Translations under genes and position numbers: made by a program
Notes under the pieces: model-generated
Told to the model about the DNA's origin: nothing
Database searches by the model: none
What the model saw: only the letters and a program-made list of their open reading frames with translations
Assembly: GCA_030680405.1 (NCBI GenBank)
Contig: JAUXVT010000024.1
Span: 1 to 64,000, forward strand
DNA length: 64,000 nucleotides
From: Thiobacillus sp.
GTDB taxonomy: Bacteria > Pseudomonadota > Gammaproteobacteria > Burkholderiales > Thiobacillaceae
Reading direction: 5' to 3'
In this document: positions 19,439 to 28,935 of the stretch, piece by piece
Layout: every line of letters starts with the position of its first letter
Numbering within the stretch: position 1 is the stretch's first letter

Positions 19439-20564
19439 TCATGCCCTTCAGGGTGCGGCGCTCCGCGCGTTCGGCCTCGACGCCGGCAAACAGCGGCCAG
19501 TCTTCGGCCTCCAACGCATACGGGGTGGCAAGCTGACCGCCCTTCAATGCGCGGTCGATGAGATAGGAAGCGTTGGGCGGGTGAAGGTCTTCCGGCACGC
19601 GCTGCCCGCCGCTGATATACGCCAATGGCAGGCGATGGCGGATCAGGCTATCGAGCGCCGCGCCCGGCTGCGGGGTTTCGTCGAGCTTGGTAAGAATGCA
19701 GGCGGCTGCGCCCTGGCCAAAACGCGCCATTGCCTGCTCGATCGCCGCCCCCTGTTGGCCGGCAGAAATCACCGCCAGACGGCGCACGCCAATGGCATCG
19801 AGCGCCCGCCCCTCGCGGGTGCGCGGGTCGGTCGGGGCAAAGCCCGCGGTGTCGATCAGCACCAGTTTCCTGGCGGCGAGCTCAGGTAACAGGCGCGCCA
19901 GCCTGGCCTGGTCTTCGGCCACATACAGCGACACCCCCAGCAAGTCGGCATACACCGTCAATTGCGCCGCTGCGCCGATGCGATAGGCATCGGCCGCCAC
20001 CAGCACCACCTGCGCGGCACCGTGCGCATCCACTCCGCGTGCAGCGAGTTTGGCCAGCGTGGTGGTTTTGCCCGAGCCGGTCGAGCCGACCAGTGCATAG
20101 CGGCCTCCCTTGGCCAGGAGATCGGCTTCACGCCCCTGCACCGGCAGGTTGCGGATCAGCACCTGTCGCAGCCAGCGCTGGGCGGCGTCGGTATCGAGCC
20201 CGCGCGGCAGGCGCGCCGCCAGGGTGCGGGCGAGCGTGCTGCCAAATCCGGCGGCAAACAGGGTTTGCATCACCGCCACCCGCGCCGGGTCGCGCCGCCG
20301 TGCGGCGCCCCAGGCAAAGCCGGCCAGTTGGTTTTTCACCAAGCCATGCAGGCGTGACAGTTCGACCAGGATGCGCGAGCTGCCGGTCGTGTCAGGCGCC
20401 TCGCTGACAGCCGGCACCGCCAGCTCGCCATAGGCGCTGGCCAGCAGCTCGACGCCCTGCGGGTGCGGCCGCGTGGACAGCACCACGGCATCATCGCCCA
20501 GCTCGCGGCGAATGCGCGCCAGACCTTCGCGCGCATTCGCCGCCACGAATACCTGCACGCTCAT
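19428..20564 (-). CDS. flhF: Flagellar SRP-type GTPase FlhF
   Basis: FlhF places the flagellum at the pole. The 378-aa protein has the basic N-terminal part, a helical N domain and the GTPase domain: P-loop GSTGSGKTTTLAKLA, DAYRIGAAAQL, the DTAGFAP motif and the TKLDE specificity motif. The start overlaps the flhA stop (ATGA), and the stop overlaps the FlhG-like gene by 11 bases. Confidence 0.93.
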   Translation of the reverse strand: MSVQVFVAANAREGLARIRRELGDDAVVLSTRPHPQGVELLASAYGELAVPAVSEAPDTTGSSRILVELSRLHGLVKNQLAGFAWGAARRRDPARVAVMQTLFAAGFGSTLARTLAARLPRGLDTDAAQRWLRQVLIRNLPVQGREADLLAKGGRYALVGSTGSGKTTTLAKLAARGVDAHGAAQVVLVAADAYRIGAAAQLTVYADLLGVSLYVAEDQARLARLLPELAARKLVLIDTAGFAPTDPRTREGRALDAIGVRRLAVISAGQQGAAIEQAMARFGQGAAACILTKLDETPQPGAALDSLIRHRLPLAYISGGQRVPEDLHPPNASYLIDRALKGGQLATPYALEAEDWPLFAGVEAERAERRTLKGMNAG

Positions 20565-22636
20565 GCGCCTTCCCCGAGGGTCAGTTCTGTGCTCACCTGC
20601 ACCATTTTATCGGCAGGCACCTCGGCGTAGGCAATCACCGAAAGCCGCGGCAGGTTGCGCCGCAACAACCGCGCCAGCATGGCGCGCAGGCCGGGTGAGG
20701 TCAGCAGAACCGGCGGGTAGCCCTCGCTTTCCTGCTCGGCCAGTGCGCGTTCAGCGGCATCGTTCAGGGCATCCAGCGTGGCGGGCGACAACAGGGCCTC
20801 GCCCTCGTCGCCCATCTCGTTCAGCAAACGGGTTTCGGTTGCGGCGGCCAGACCGATCACCTGCAGTGTGTTGCTGCCTTCGAACAGGCGGTCGACGATG
20901 CTGCGTCCCAGCGCCGCGCGCACGCTTTCCACCAGTTCGTCGATCGCCTGGCTTTTCGGCGCGCGCGCCGCCAGGGTTTCAAACAAAGTACGGGTATCGC
21001 GGATCGAGACGTTTTCCGCGATCAGCTGCTGCAACACCGCCTGCACGCTGGTCAGCGGCAGGTGGCGCGGCGTCACGTCCTCGACCAGCCCCGGATGGCT
21101 GCGCGCCAGCGTGTCGAGCAGTTGCTGCACTTCACTGCGCCCCAGCAGCTCCGGCGCGTGCTGGCGGAACACTGCCTCGACCTGACGCGCGATCAGTTCG
21201 GCCGCAGTCAGCACCACAAAGCCGCGCAGTTCGGCTTCCTCTTCCCGTCCTGCCTCGATCCAGGCCCCGGCCAACCCGGTCAGCGGATCCATCCCCGGCG
21301 CGCCGTCGAGCCGCCCCAGCACTTCGCCCATGTCCACCGCCAGCACCTGGCCGCTGGGCAGTTCTCCGTGTGCCACGTCGACGCCCTTGAGCGTGATGCG
21401 ATAGCTGTTGGGCTTGAGGTCGAGGTTGTCACGCACGCGGATGAGCGGCACCACCAGCCCCATGTCAGTGGCAAAGCGACGGCGCGCGTCGGTAATTCTG
21501 GCCAGCGCCGCCCCGCCCTGGTTACGGTCGACCAGCGGGATCAGCCGGTAGCCGACTTCGAGCGCCAGCACGTCGACCGGCGGAATGTCATCCCAGGTGA
21601 CATCGAGCGGCGCGGTCTCCGCTTCGATCAGCTCCAGCGGCTCGACCTCGAACACCGTGTTCTGGCGGCGCATCAGCCAGTACCCCAGTCCCCCCAGTAC
21701 CACGGCGATAGTCAGAAAGGCCAGATGCGGCGTGCCCGGAATCACGCCCAGCGCACCCAGCACCGCTGCTGCGACATACAGCGTCTGCGGACGGCCGAAA
21801 ATCTGGGTGGAGAACTCGCGCGACAAGTCCTGCTCGCTCGACGCACGGCTGACCACGATGCCCGCTGCGGTCGAGATGATCAGCGCCGGAATCTGCGTCA
21901 CCAGGCCGTCGCCCACCGTCAGCAGTGCATAGCGCCCGAGCGCCTCGCTTAGCCCCAGGTTGTGCTGGAACAGCCCGACCAGAACGCCGCCGACCAGGTT
22001 CACCAGCAGGATGATGATGCCGGCGATGGCGTCGCCGCGCACGAACTTGGAGGCGCCGTCCATCGCGCCGTAAAAGTCCGCCTCGCGGCCAATCTCGCTG
22101 CGGCGCGTGCGCGCTTCGCTTTCGTTGATGAACCCCGCATTCAGATCGGCATCGACCGCCAGCTGCTTGCCCGGCATCGAATCCAGCGTGAAGCGCGCCG
22201 CCACCTCGGCAATGCGCCCCGCCCCCTTGGTGATAACGACGAAGTTGATGATGACCAGGATCAGGAACACCACGAAGCCGACGGTATAGTTGCCGCCGAC
22301 CAGGAAATTGCCGAAGGACTCGATCACCTTGCCCGCCGCGTCCGGCCCGGTGTGCCCCTGCATCAGGATGATTCGGGTGGACGCGACGTTGAGCGACAGG
22401 CGCAACAAGGTGGTCAGCAGCAGCACCGTGGGAAACACCGAAAAATCCAGCGGGCGCCGCGCGTTCAGGCTCACCAGCATCACGATCATCGCCAGCGCGA
22501 TATTGAGCGTGAACAGCACATCGAGCATGAAGGTGGGCAGCGGCAACACCATCATCGCCAGAATCAGCAACACCAGCGCCGGCACCGCCAGCCGGTTCAG
22601 CGGCATGCCCATTACCATCACGCCCTGCGCACTCAT
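20561..22636 (-). CDS. flhA: Flagellar export gate protein FlhA
   Basis: A 691-aa component of the flagellar type III export gate. Membrane helices fill the first half, with the conserved FHIPEP-region equivalent in the stretch containing AARFTLDSMPGKQLAVDADLNAG (within residues about 140-170). The cytoplasmic half has LEVGYRLIPLVD and PGHLPLTSVQAVLQQL-like features typical of FlhAC. It overlaps flhB by 4 bases. Length and motifs look complete. Confidence 0.95.
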   Translation of the reverse strand: MSAQGVMVMGMPLNRLAVPALVLLILAMMVLPLPTFMLDVLFTLNIALAMIVMLVSLNARRPLDFSVFPTVLLLTTLLRLSLNVASTRIILMQGHTGPDAAGKVIESFGNFLVGGNYTVGFVVFLILVIINFVVITKGAGRIAEVAARFTLDSMPGKQLAVDADLNAGFINESEARTRRSEIGREADFYGAMDGASKFVRGDAIAGIIILLVNLVGGVLVGLFQHNLGLSEALGRYALLTVGDGLVTQIPALIISTAAGIVVSRASSEQDLSREFSTQIFGRPQTLYVAAAVLGALGVIPGTPHLAFLTIAVVLGGLGYWLMRRQNTVFEVEPLELIEAETAPLDVTWDDIPPVDVLALEVGYRLIPLVDRNQGGAALARITDARRRFATDMGLVVPLIRVRDNLDLKPNSYRITLKGVDVAHGELPSGQVLAVDMGEVLGRLDGAPGMDPLTGLAGAWIEAGREEEAELRGFVVLTAAELIARQVEAVFRQHAPELLGRSEVQQLLDTLARSHPGLVEDVTPRHLPLTSVQAVLQQLIAENVSIRDTRTLFETLAARAPKSQAIDELVESVRAALGRSIVDRLFEGSNTLQVIGLAAATETRLLNEMGDEGEALLSPATLDALNDAAERALAEQESEGYPPVLLTSPGLRAMLARLLRRNLPRLSVIAYAEVPADKMVQVSTELTLGEGA

Positions 22637-23403
22637 CCGATCACCTCGTTAACATGCCGCCCCTGCCCTGCCTGCTGCTGGCGGCTGCGCAGCTGTGCGC
22701 GCATTTCCGGGCTGCCTTCGGCTTCGCGCGCCTCGGCCAGCACCTCCTGCCAGGTCATCGCGTGGCGGCGCAGATAGCGCCACCAGCGCCAGCCCGCGTC
22801 CAGCGCCGCCGCCAGCGCCAGCGCCGCCACCAGCGCCAGTACGCCACGCCCCACCCAGGCAGCCGCCGCATCCAGCGTCACGGTCTTCTCGCTGCCAGCC
22901 AAGTTTTGCAGCCCCGGCCAGCCGCTGGTCAGCGCCCAGCCGACCGCAGCGGCGGCGAGCGCCAGTTTCATCAGCGCCAGCGAACCATCAAAAATGGAAT
23001 CGGCGGAAAACAGCCGGGTAAAGGACTTAAAAGGATTTGTGCGCGTCAGGTCGGCCTGGGTGACCTGGGGCGCAAACACCCAGCCCGAGAGCAGCATCGG
23101 CGCCACCAGCGCGGCGACAAAGATGACGACCAGCACAAGCAGCACCGCCCACAGCGCTGCCTGTGCTGCTTCAATAAAAACTGGGGAAAGGGGTTGCGTG
23201 GCATGAATGAACGCCGCCTCGGTCAGGGCCTGCAAGGCATTGAGCAGGCGCGGCGCCAGCCAGCCCAACATGCCCAGCGCCGACATCAACACCACCCACG
23301 CCGTGAGTTCGGCAGAACGCGGCACATCGCCCGCGCTGCGCGCCTGTTGCAAGCGCAGCGGGCTTGCCGGTTCGGTACGGGAAAGATCAGTCTCCTCGGC
23401 CAT
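22633..23403 (-). CDS. flhB: FlhB export protein lacking the C-terminal autocleavage domain
   Basis: FlhB normally has four membrane helices plus a cytoplasmic domain cut at NPTH, which switches export specificity. This 256-aa protein keeps the N-terminal part (TEPASPLRLQQARSAGDVPRSAELT), the NPFKSFTRLFS motif and four helices. It ends at the linker, after TWQEVLAEAREAEGSPEMRAQL, with a short tail and a stop that overlaps the flhA start (ATGA). Homologues are about 120 residues longer. No remainder of the domain follows in any frame. Either this flagellar system is nonfunctional or the domain is supplied by another gene. Confidence 0.82.
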   Translation of the reverse strand: MAEETDLSRTEPASPLRLQQARSAGDVPRSAELTAWVVLMSALGMLGWLAPRLLNALQALTEAAFIHATQPLSPVFIEAAQAALWAVLLVLVVIFVAALVAPMLLSGWVFAPQVTQADLTRTNPFKSFTRLFSADSIFDGSLALMKLALAAAAVGWALTSGWPGLQNLAGSEKTVTLDAAAAWVGRGVLALVAALALAAALDAGWRWWRYLRRHAMTWQEVLAEAREAEGSPEMRAQLRSRQQQAGQGRHVNEVIG

Positions 23404-23737
23404 GCTTGTCTCGGATTTTGGGGCAGTCTAGCACGAAGCGGGCGCGGCTTTTCTACCGTTCAAACAGCAGAAGCATAGGACGCCCGATTGAACTGACCGC
23501 CTGCCTGCCCAGGTGCGCCGGATGCCTTTTAGGGCACAGATCGCCCTTCACGGCTCGTCATCGTTTGCGGCTACAACGTCTGCAATGCAGCGGCAAGCAG
23601 ACATTCCTGTTCGCTCAGGGAGTTGGCGCTCAGTAATGCTGCCGTATATCGCTGTGCGCTTTCTCGAATACGCCATCGTCGGCATGTGGCTTGTAGTTGA
23701 AGTACGATTTGACGAGAAAGCTTCGGGCATGAGCCCT
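23404..23737. other. Intergenic region upstream of flhB, no gene seen
   Basis: These 334 bases lie between the DUF504 stop and the flhB start, both on the minus strand, and presumably hold the promoter for flhB-flhA-flhF-fliA. I see no clear sigma-70 or sigma-28 hexamers, no strong hairpin and no coding signal. Confidence 0.4.
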
Positions 23738-24010
23738 TTACGCCGGGATGTCACCCGCTGGGTGGCGTTGCCAGATCAGGCTGCCGTCCCGCCACACCTC
23801 CCTCACCCGATGAAACGGGATGCTGTGCGGCACCCCCTCCTCATCCACCAGATCGAAGAAGGTCGGGTTGTCGGCGTCCCATGTGATCTCGCGCAGATCG
23901 GCGTGCAGCACCTTGCCCGCTAGCCGATCCCAGTAAGCGATGACGAAGCGGCTTTTGGCGAATTTCGCATCCCAGCGGATGCGCGACAACAGTTCATGGA
24001 TCGGGATCAT
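23738..24010 (-). CDS. DUF504 domain protein
   Basis: The 90-aa protein starts at ATG 24010 with MIPIHELLSRIRWDAKF and carries the DUF504 features DRLAGKVLHADLREI, TFFDLVDEEGVPHSIPFHRVREVWRDG. DUF504 proteins are small, often encoded beside RNA-repair or poly(A)-polymerase genes, and are thought to act on RNA termini, though function is not proven. It lies 58 bases after rtcA on the same strand, which fits that link. Confidence 0.82.
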   Translation of the reverse strand: MIPIHELLSRIRWDAKFAKSRFVIAYWDRLAGKVLHADLREITWDADNPTFFDLVDEEGVPHSIPFHRVREVWRDGSLIWQRHPAGDIPA

Positions 24011-24068
24011 GTCAGTGGCCCGTAAGAAGCAGTTCGACGCCGGCAGCAGCCGAGGGGCAGGCTCGCTT

Positions 24069-25115
24069 TCACCGGGATCCCGGCGCGCCCATGCCCTGGA
24101 GGCGCACCCTCCCGGGCTGGTCGGTTTCGCCATCGATCTCGACAGAAACGGGCAGAAAGTAGCCCAGCAGTTCGGCGTTGGTGCGCAGGTGCCGGCTGAT
24201 GCGGCAGACGGAAAACTCCGATCGGCCAGGAACAAAGGCCAGAGGCAGCAGCAACTGGTCGGCCAGCCAGGCATCGATGGCGCCGCCTGCGGCGATGTCC
24301 GTGCGCAGTTCCTCGACGGCCTCGTCCGCCACCTTCTCCGCCGGCTTGTGCCGTGCGCCCAGCGCGAAGGCGCAGCAGCGCCCGCCTTCGAATTCCGCCT
24401 GCAACACGATGAAGGTGCCGGGCGAAGCGGCGGGCACTTCCGCGACCTCGATCTCAAGCGGCACCTCCAATTCGCGCAGCCGGTCGACAGCCCGCTTGCA
24501 TTGCCGCTCGGCAATCGAGCGGTCGAGCCGACCGACGGCGGACAGGCCGCGGATGCGCAACAGGCGGCCGCGCTCGGTGAGGCGCAGCGGCGTGAGATGT
24601 CGGCTCGGCACGATATTCACGTGCAGCAGACCACCGCCGCGCGGATAGAAGCCTGCACGCTCAAGGGTGCAATCGAGGTGGTAACCAGCCTCGGCCAGGT
24701 ACGGCAGCCATTGCCATTGCAGGTAGTGATAGCAGGGGCTCCAAGGCACGTGGGTGCCGCCGCTGAGGGTCAGCCGGGACGGGCCATCGGCGAAGCTGAG
24801 CGGCAGGTAGACGGTCTGCAGCAGCAGGCTGACCGAGCCCGCAGTGCCGATGTCGAAGGCATATTTCCCGCCTTGCAGGCCCTCGGGTTCGAAGCGCAGG
24901 GTCTGCGAGCCCAGGGTCACCCCCTCCACATGGGCAGCGCTGATCTGCGCCGCCGCCTCGACCGCCTTCAGGTGCTGGGGCTTCATGCCCGGCTGGGGAC
25001 GCCGGGCGCGGATATTCGTCAGCCGCATGGCCTCACCTGTAATCACCGACAGGGCAAGGGCGCTGCGCAGGATCTGGCCGCCGCCTTCGCCAAACGATGC
25101 GTCAATTTCGATCAT
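24069..25115 (-). CDS. rtcA: RNA 3'-terminal phosphate cyclase
   Basis: RtcA converts an RNA 3'-phosphate to a 2',3'-cyclic phosphate via an enzyme-AMP intermediate. The 348-aa sequence has the family start IDASFGEGGGQILRSALALS, RPQPGMKPQHL, GTAGSVSLLLQ and the RGGG motif. The active-site His is in CRISRHLRTNAELLGYF near the C-terminus. The partner ligase gene rtcB is not adjacent; a DUF504 gene follows instead. Confidence 0.93.
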   Translation of the reverse strand: MIEIDASFGEGGGQILRSALALSVITGEAMRLTNIRARRPQPGMKPQHLKAVEAAAQISAAHVEGVTLGSQTLRFEPEGLQGGKYAFDIGTAGSVSLLLQTVYLPLSFADGPSRLTLSGGTHVPWSPCYHYLQWQWLPYLAEAGYHLDCTLERAGFYPRGGGLLHVNIVPSRHLTPLRLTERGRLLRIRGLSAVGRLDRSIAERQCKRAVDRLRELEVPLEIEVAEVPAASPGTFIVLQAEFEGGRCCAFALGARHKPAEKVADEAVEELRTDIAAGGAIDAWLADQLLLPLAFVPGRSEFSVCRISRHLRTNAELLGYFLPVSVEIDGETDQPGRVRLQGMGAPGSR

Positions 25116-25224
25116 CGCGGTCAGTGCTCCTGAACCGATGGCGGGCTGCCAGGCTCATGCGTAAAAAAGAGCATCAAAGCGTGGTGCCGGAAGCACAACG
25201 CACCGCTTGAAAAAAACAACCGGG

Positions 25225-27609
25225 TTAATACGGCCACCTCCACGCATCCGCTTCCGGCAAATCCACCCCGTGTTCGTGGGCGTAATTCCGGCACTCGATC
25301 TGCATGTCGCGCAGCTTTTCCTTGACGTGGGCGCCGACCACCTGCAGGGCGGGAACACGGTTGATCACGTCGATGGCCAGACTGAAGCGGTCGATTTCGT
25401 TCTCGATCGCCAGTTCCAGCGGCGTGTTGATGCTGCCCTTCTCCTTGTAGCCGCGCACATGCATGTTGTCGTGGTTGGTGCGACGGTAGGCCAGGCGATG
25501 GATCAGCCAGGGATAGCCATGGAAGTTGAAGATCACCGGCTTGTCCAGGGTGAACAGGCTGTCGAAATCCCGATCCGAGAGACCGTGCGGATGTTCGCTG
25601 GCCGGCGCCAGTTTGTACAGATCTAGCACATTGATGAAACGCACCTTCAGATCGGGAAAGTGCTCACGCAGCAGGACCGTTGCCGCCAGCGCCTCCTTGG
25701 TGGGAATGTCGCCGGCACTGGCCATCACCACGTCCGGCTCCGCGCCGGCGTCGCTGCTCGCCCATTCCCAGATGCCGATGCCCTTGGTGCAGTGCTTGAT
25801 CGCCGCATCCATGTCCAGGTACTGCAGGTGCTTCTGCTTGTCGCAGACGATCACGTTGATGTAATCGCTGCTCTCCAGGCATTGTGCGGCGGTGACCAGC
25901 AGCGTGTTGACGTCCGGCGGCAGGTAGATGCGGGTCACGGCGGGGCTCTTGTTCACCACCACGTCGAGGAAGCCCGGATCCTGGTGGGTGAAACCGTTGT
26001 GGTCCTGGCGCCAGACCGTCGAGGTGATCAGCAGGTTGAGCGACGACACCGGCGCCCGCCATGGCGCCTCCCTGGACATCGCCAGCCATTTTGCATGTTG
26101 GTTGAACATCGAGTCGATCACATGGACGAAGGCCTCGTAGGTGGAGAAGAAGCCGTGCCGGCCGGTTAGCAGATAGCCTTCCAGCCAGCCTTCGAGGGTG
26201 TGTTCGGAGAGCATCTCCATCACCCGGCCATCGGGCGACAGTTCGCTGCCGCCGGCATCTTCCGGGTAGATGTCGGCGAGCCAGGTTTTCTTGGTGACTT
26301 CGTAAAGGTTGTCCAGCTTGTTGGACGCGTTCTCGTCTGGGCCGAAGACACGGAAGTTGTCCATGTTCTGCGCCATGACGTCGCGCAGCAGCTTACCCAG
26401 GGGGCGCGTGTTTTCTGCCACGATCTTGCCGGGGCCGGGCAGTTGCGCCGCGTAATCGCGATAATCCGGCATGCGCAGCGCGCGCCGCAGGAGGCCGCCG
26501 TTGGCATGCGGGTTCGCGCTCATGCGGCGGTTGCCTTTGGGCGCCAGCGCCTTCAGTTCCGGGCGCAGGCGCCCCGTCTCGTCGAACAGGGTATGGGGAT
26601 CATAGCTGCGCAGCCAGGCTTCCAGTTGCTGCAGGTGGGAGGGGTTGCTGCGCACCTCGGTGATGGGCACCTGGTGCGAACGCCAGAAACCCTCCACCTT
26701 CTTGCCGTCCACCTCGACCGGGCCGGTCCAGCCTTTGGGCGAGCGCAGCACGATCATCGGCCAGCGCGGCCGCCCGGGTATTCCGCTGCGTCGCGCCTCG
26801 TCCTGGATGCGACGGATTTCCAGCACGCACTGCTCCATCACCCCGGCCATCGCGGAATGCATGGTCATTGGGTCCGATCCCTCGACGAAATAAGGCGTCC
26901 AGCCATAGCCCTTGAACAGGTTCTCCAACTCTTCATGGGAGATGCGCGCCAGCAGCGTCGGGTTGTGAATCTTGTAGCCGTTGAGATGAAGGATAGGCAG
27001 CACCGCGCCATCGCGGATCGGATTGAGGAACTTGTTGGCGTGCCACGACGTGGCCAGCGGCCCGGTCTCGGCCTCGCCGTCGCCCACCATCACGGCCACC
27101 AGCAGGTCTGGGTTGTCGAACGCCGCGCCGAAGGCATGCGAGACGCTGTAGCCGAGTTCGCCGCCTTCGTGGATCGAGCCGGGGGTTTCCGGCGTGCAGT
27201 GGCAGCCGATGCCGCCGGGAAAGGAAAATTCCGTGAAGAACCGGCGCAGGCCCGCTTCGTCCTCGCCCTTGTTGGGGTAGACCTCGCTGTAGACCCCCTC
27301 CAGGTACACCGGTGCCAGCACGCCGGGCGCGCCATGGCCGGGACCGGCCAGGAAAATGGCGTCGAGGTCGTACTTGTTGATCAGCCGGTTGAGGTGGATG
27401 TAGGTGAAGCTCAGGCCCGGACTGGCGCCCCAGTGGCCGAGCAGGCGTTGCTTGATGTGCTCGGGCTGCAGCGGTTCCCGCAGCAAGGGGTTGTCGCGCA
27501 GGTAAATCATCCCCGCAGCCAGGTAGTTGCAGGCGCGCCAGTAGGCATGGAGATTGTCCAGTTCGTCGGCAGCGAGAATGGGATCGGAAATCGGATTAGG
27601 GGTGTTCAT
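25225..27609 (-). CDS. xfp: Xylulose-5-phosphate/fructose-6-phosphate phosphoketolase
   Basis: The 794-aa thiamine-diphosphate enzyme splits xylulose 5-phosphate (and often fructose 6-phosphate) with phosphate to acetyl phosphate plus a C3 or C4 sugar phosphate. The ThDP motif runs from [14 protein letters not shown] to HLNGYKI, and phosphoketolase-specific stretches [16 protein letters not shown] and [13 protein letters not shown] are present. AAGGAGA before ATG 27609 sets the start. Acetate kinase is encoded 58 bases upstream on the same strand, so acetyl phosphate would be turned into acetate and ATP. Confidence 0.95.
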   Translation of the reverse strand: MNTPNPISDPILAADELDNLHAYWRACNYLAAGMIYLRDNPLLREPLQPEHIKQRLLGHWGASPGLSFTYIHLNRLINKYDLDAIFLAGPGHGAPGVLAPVYLEGVYSEVYPNKGEDEAGLRRFFTEFSFPGGIGCHCTPETPGSIHEGGELGYSVSHAFGAAFDNPDLLVAVMVGDGEAETGPLATSWHANKFLNPIRDGAVLPILHLNGYKIHNPTLLARISHEELENLFKGYGWTPYFVEGSDPMTMHSAMAGVMEQCVLEIRRIQDEARRSGIPGRPRWPMIVLRSPKGWTGPVEVDGKKVEGFWRSHQVPITEVRSNPSHLQQLEAWLRSYDPHTLFDETGRLRPELKALAPKGNRRMSANPHANGGLLRRALRMPDYRDYAAQLPGPGKIVAENTRPLGKLLRDVMAQNMDNFRVFGPDENASNKLDNLYEVTKKTWLADIYPEDAGGSELSPDGRVMEMLSEHTLEGWLEGYLLTGRHGFFSTYEAFVHVIDSMFNQHAKWLAMSREAPWRAPVSSLNLLITSTVWRQDHNGFTHQDPGFLDVVVNKSPAVTRIYLPPDVNTLLVTAAQCLESSDYINVIVCDKQKHLQYLDMDAAIKHCTKGIGIWEWASSDAGAEPDVVMASAGDIPTKEALAATVLLREHFPDLKVRFINVLDLYKLAPASEHPHGLSDRDFDSLFTLDKPVIFNFHGYPWLIHRLAYRRTNHDNMHVRGYKEKGSINTPLELAIENEIDRFSLAIDVINRVPALQVVGAHVKEKLRDMQIECRNYAHEHGVDLPEADAWRWPY

Positions 27610-27667
27610 GGGGTTCTCCTTCAATGCTGTAAGGCGCGCGGGTTGGCTCTGTTGTTATGGCGCAAGC

Positions 27668-28855
27668 TTACAAATTGGCCGACTCGGTCAGCGCCCAGGC
27701 GTGGCGCGCGATGGCCATTTCCTCGTTGGTGGAAATGACCCAGGCTGAAATGCGGCTGTCCGTATGGCTGATGCAAGGGCCGTGGCGACGGTTGGCCTCC
27801 TCGTCCAGCGTCAGGCCGAGCCAGGCCAGGCGGCAGCAGATGGCGGCGCGCACCGGCGCGGCGTGCTCGCCGATGCCTGCGGTGAAGACTAGGGCGTCGA
27901 TGCCTTCCAGTGCAACGGCATGGCTGGCGATGGCCTGGCTGGTGCGGTAGGCGAACAGATCGAGGGCCTCGGCGGCGTGGGGATGATCGCTTTCCAGAAG
28001 CGCCCGCACGTCGCCGCTGAGGCCCGAAACACCAAGCAGGCCGGAACGGTGGTGCAGCAGTTCGTCGAGTTGTCCCAGGCTCATGCCCTCCTCGCGCAGC
28101 AGATAGAGCAGCACGCCAGGGTCGAGGGCGCCGCAACGGCTGCCCATGGGGATGCCATCAAGGGGGGTGAAGCTCATCGAGGTTTCCACGCTGCGTCGTT
28201 GCCTCATCGCGCACAGGCTTGCGCCATTGCCCAGGTGGGCGACCACCACCCGGCCCTCGGCCGCGGCCCCCAGATAGTCCGGCAGCACGCTGGCGATGTA
28301 CTCGTAGGAAAGGCCATGGAAACCGTAGCGGCGGATGCCGCGCGCGCCAAACTCGCGCGGCAGGGCAAAGCGCCGGGCCAGCGGCGGCAGGGTGTGGTGG
28401 AAAGCGGTATCGAAGCAGGCGATTTGCGGCAGCCGTGGGCGCAGCCTGGCCAGTGCGCGGATGCCCGCCAGGTTGTGGGGCTGGTGCAGGGGGCTCAGCG
28501 GAATCAGGCCTTTCAACTTTGCCAGAACATCTTCGTCGACCCGCACCGGATGGATGTATTCGGCTCCACCATGCACCACGCGATGCCCGGCTGCGCGAAA
28601 TGCCAGACCGGGGTGGCGGGTTTCCATCCAGTCCAGCAGACGCTGCAGGGCCTGCTCATGGTTTACTGCTGTAACGGCTTGATCGATCAGGCCGCCGGCG
28701 TCGGAGGCATGAAACACCTGGAAACGCCCATTCCGGCCGATTTCCTCGATGACACCGCGATACCCAGCTTGCAGGTCGCCCGCCGCGTCTGCCTGATAGA
28801 CGGCGAATTTGAGGCTGGAAGAACCAGCGTTGAGAATCAGCAGGGCGGTGTCCAT
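27668..28855 (-). CDS. ackA: Acetate kinase
   Basis: A 395-aa acetate kinase. Visible motifs are LILNAGSSSLKFAV at the N-terminus, AAGHRVVHGG, CFDTAFHHTLPP, VVAHLGNGASLCA and FTAGIGEHAAPVRAAIC. The catalytic Asp and Arg fall in these conserved blocks. It is transcribed with phosphoketolase, giving a route from pentose phosphate to acetate with ATP gain. No phosphotransacetylase gene is nearby, which phosphoketolase makes unnecessary. Confidence 0.95.
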   Translation of the reverse strand: MDTALLILNAGSSSLKFAVYQADAAGDLQAGYRGVIEEIGRNGRFQVFHASDAGGLIDQAVTAVNHEQALQRLLDWMETRHPGLAFRAAGHRVVHGGAEYIHPVRVDEDVLAKLKGLIPLSPLHQPHNLAGIRALARLRPRLPQIACFDTAFHHTLPPLARRFALPREFGARGIRRYGFHGLSYEYIASVLPDYLGAAAEGRVVVAHLGNGASLCAMRQRRSVETSMSFTPLDGIPMGSRCGALDPGVLLYLLREEGMSLGQLDELLHHRSGLLGVSGLSGDVRALLESDHPHAAEALDLFAYRTSQAIASHAVALEGIDALVFTAGIGEHAAPVRAAICCRLAWLGLTLDEEANRRHGPCISHTDSRISAWVISTNEEMAIARHAWALTESANL

Positions 28856-28935
28856 GTCGGCTCGGGGAAAATCAAACGGGGAAAGGCGCGTGCGATGGCT
28901 ACCGCCACGCAAGGGCGGCGACAGGAAAATCCCTT

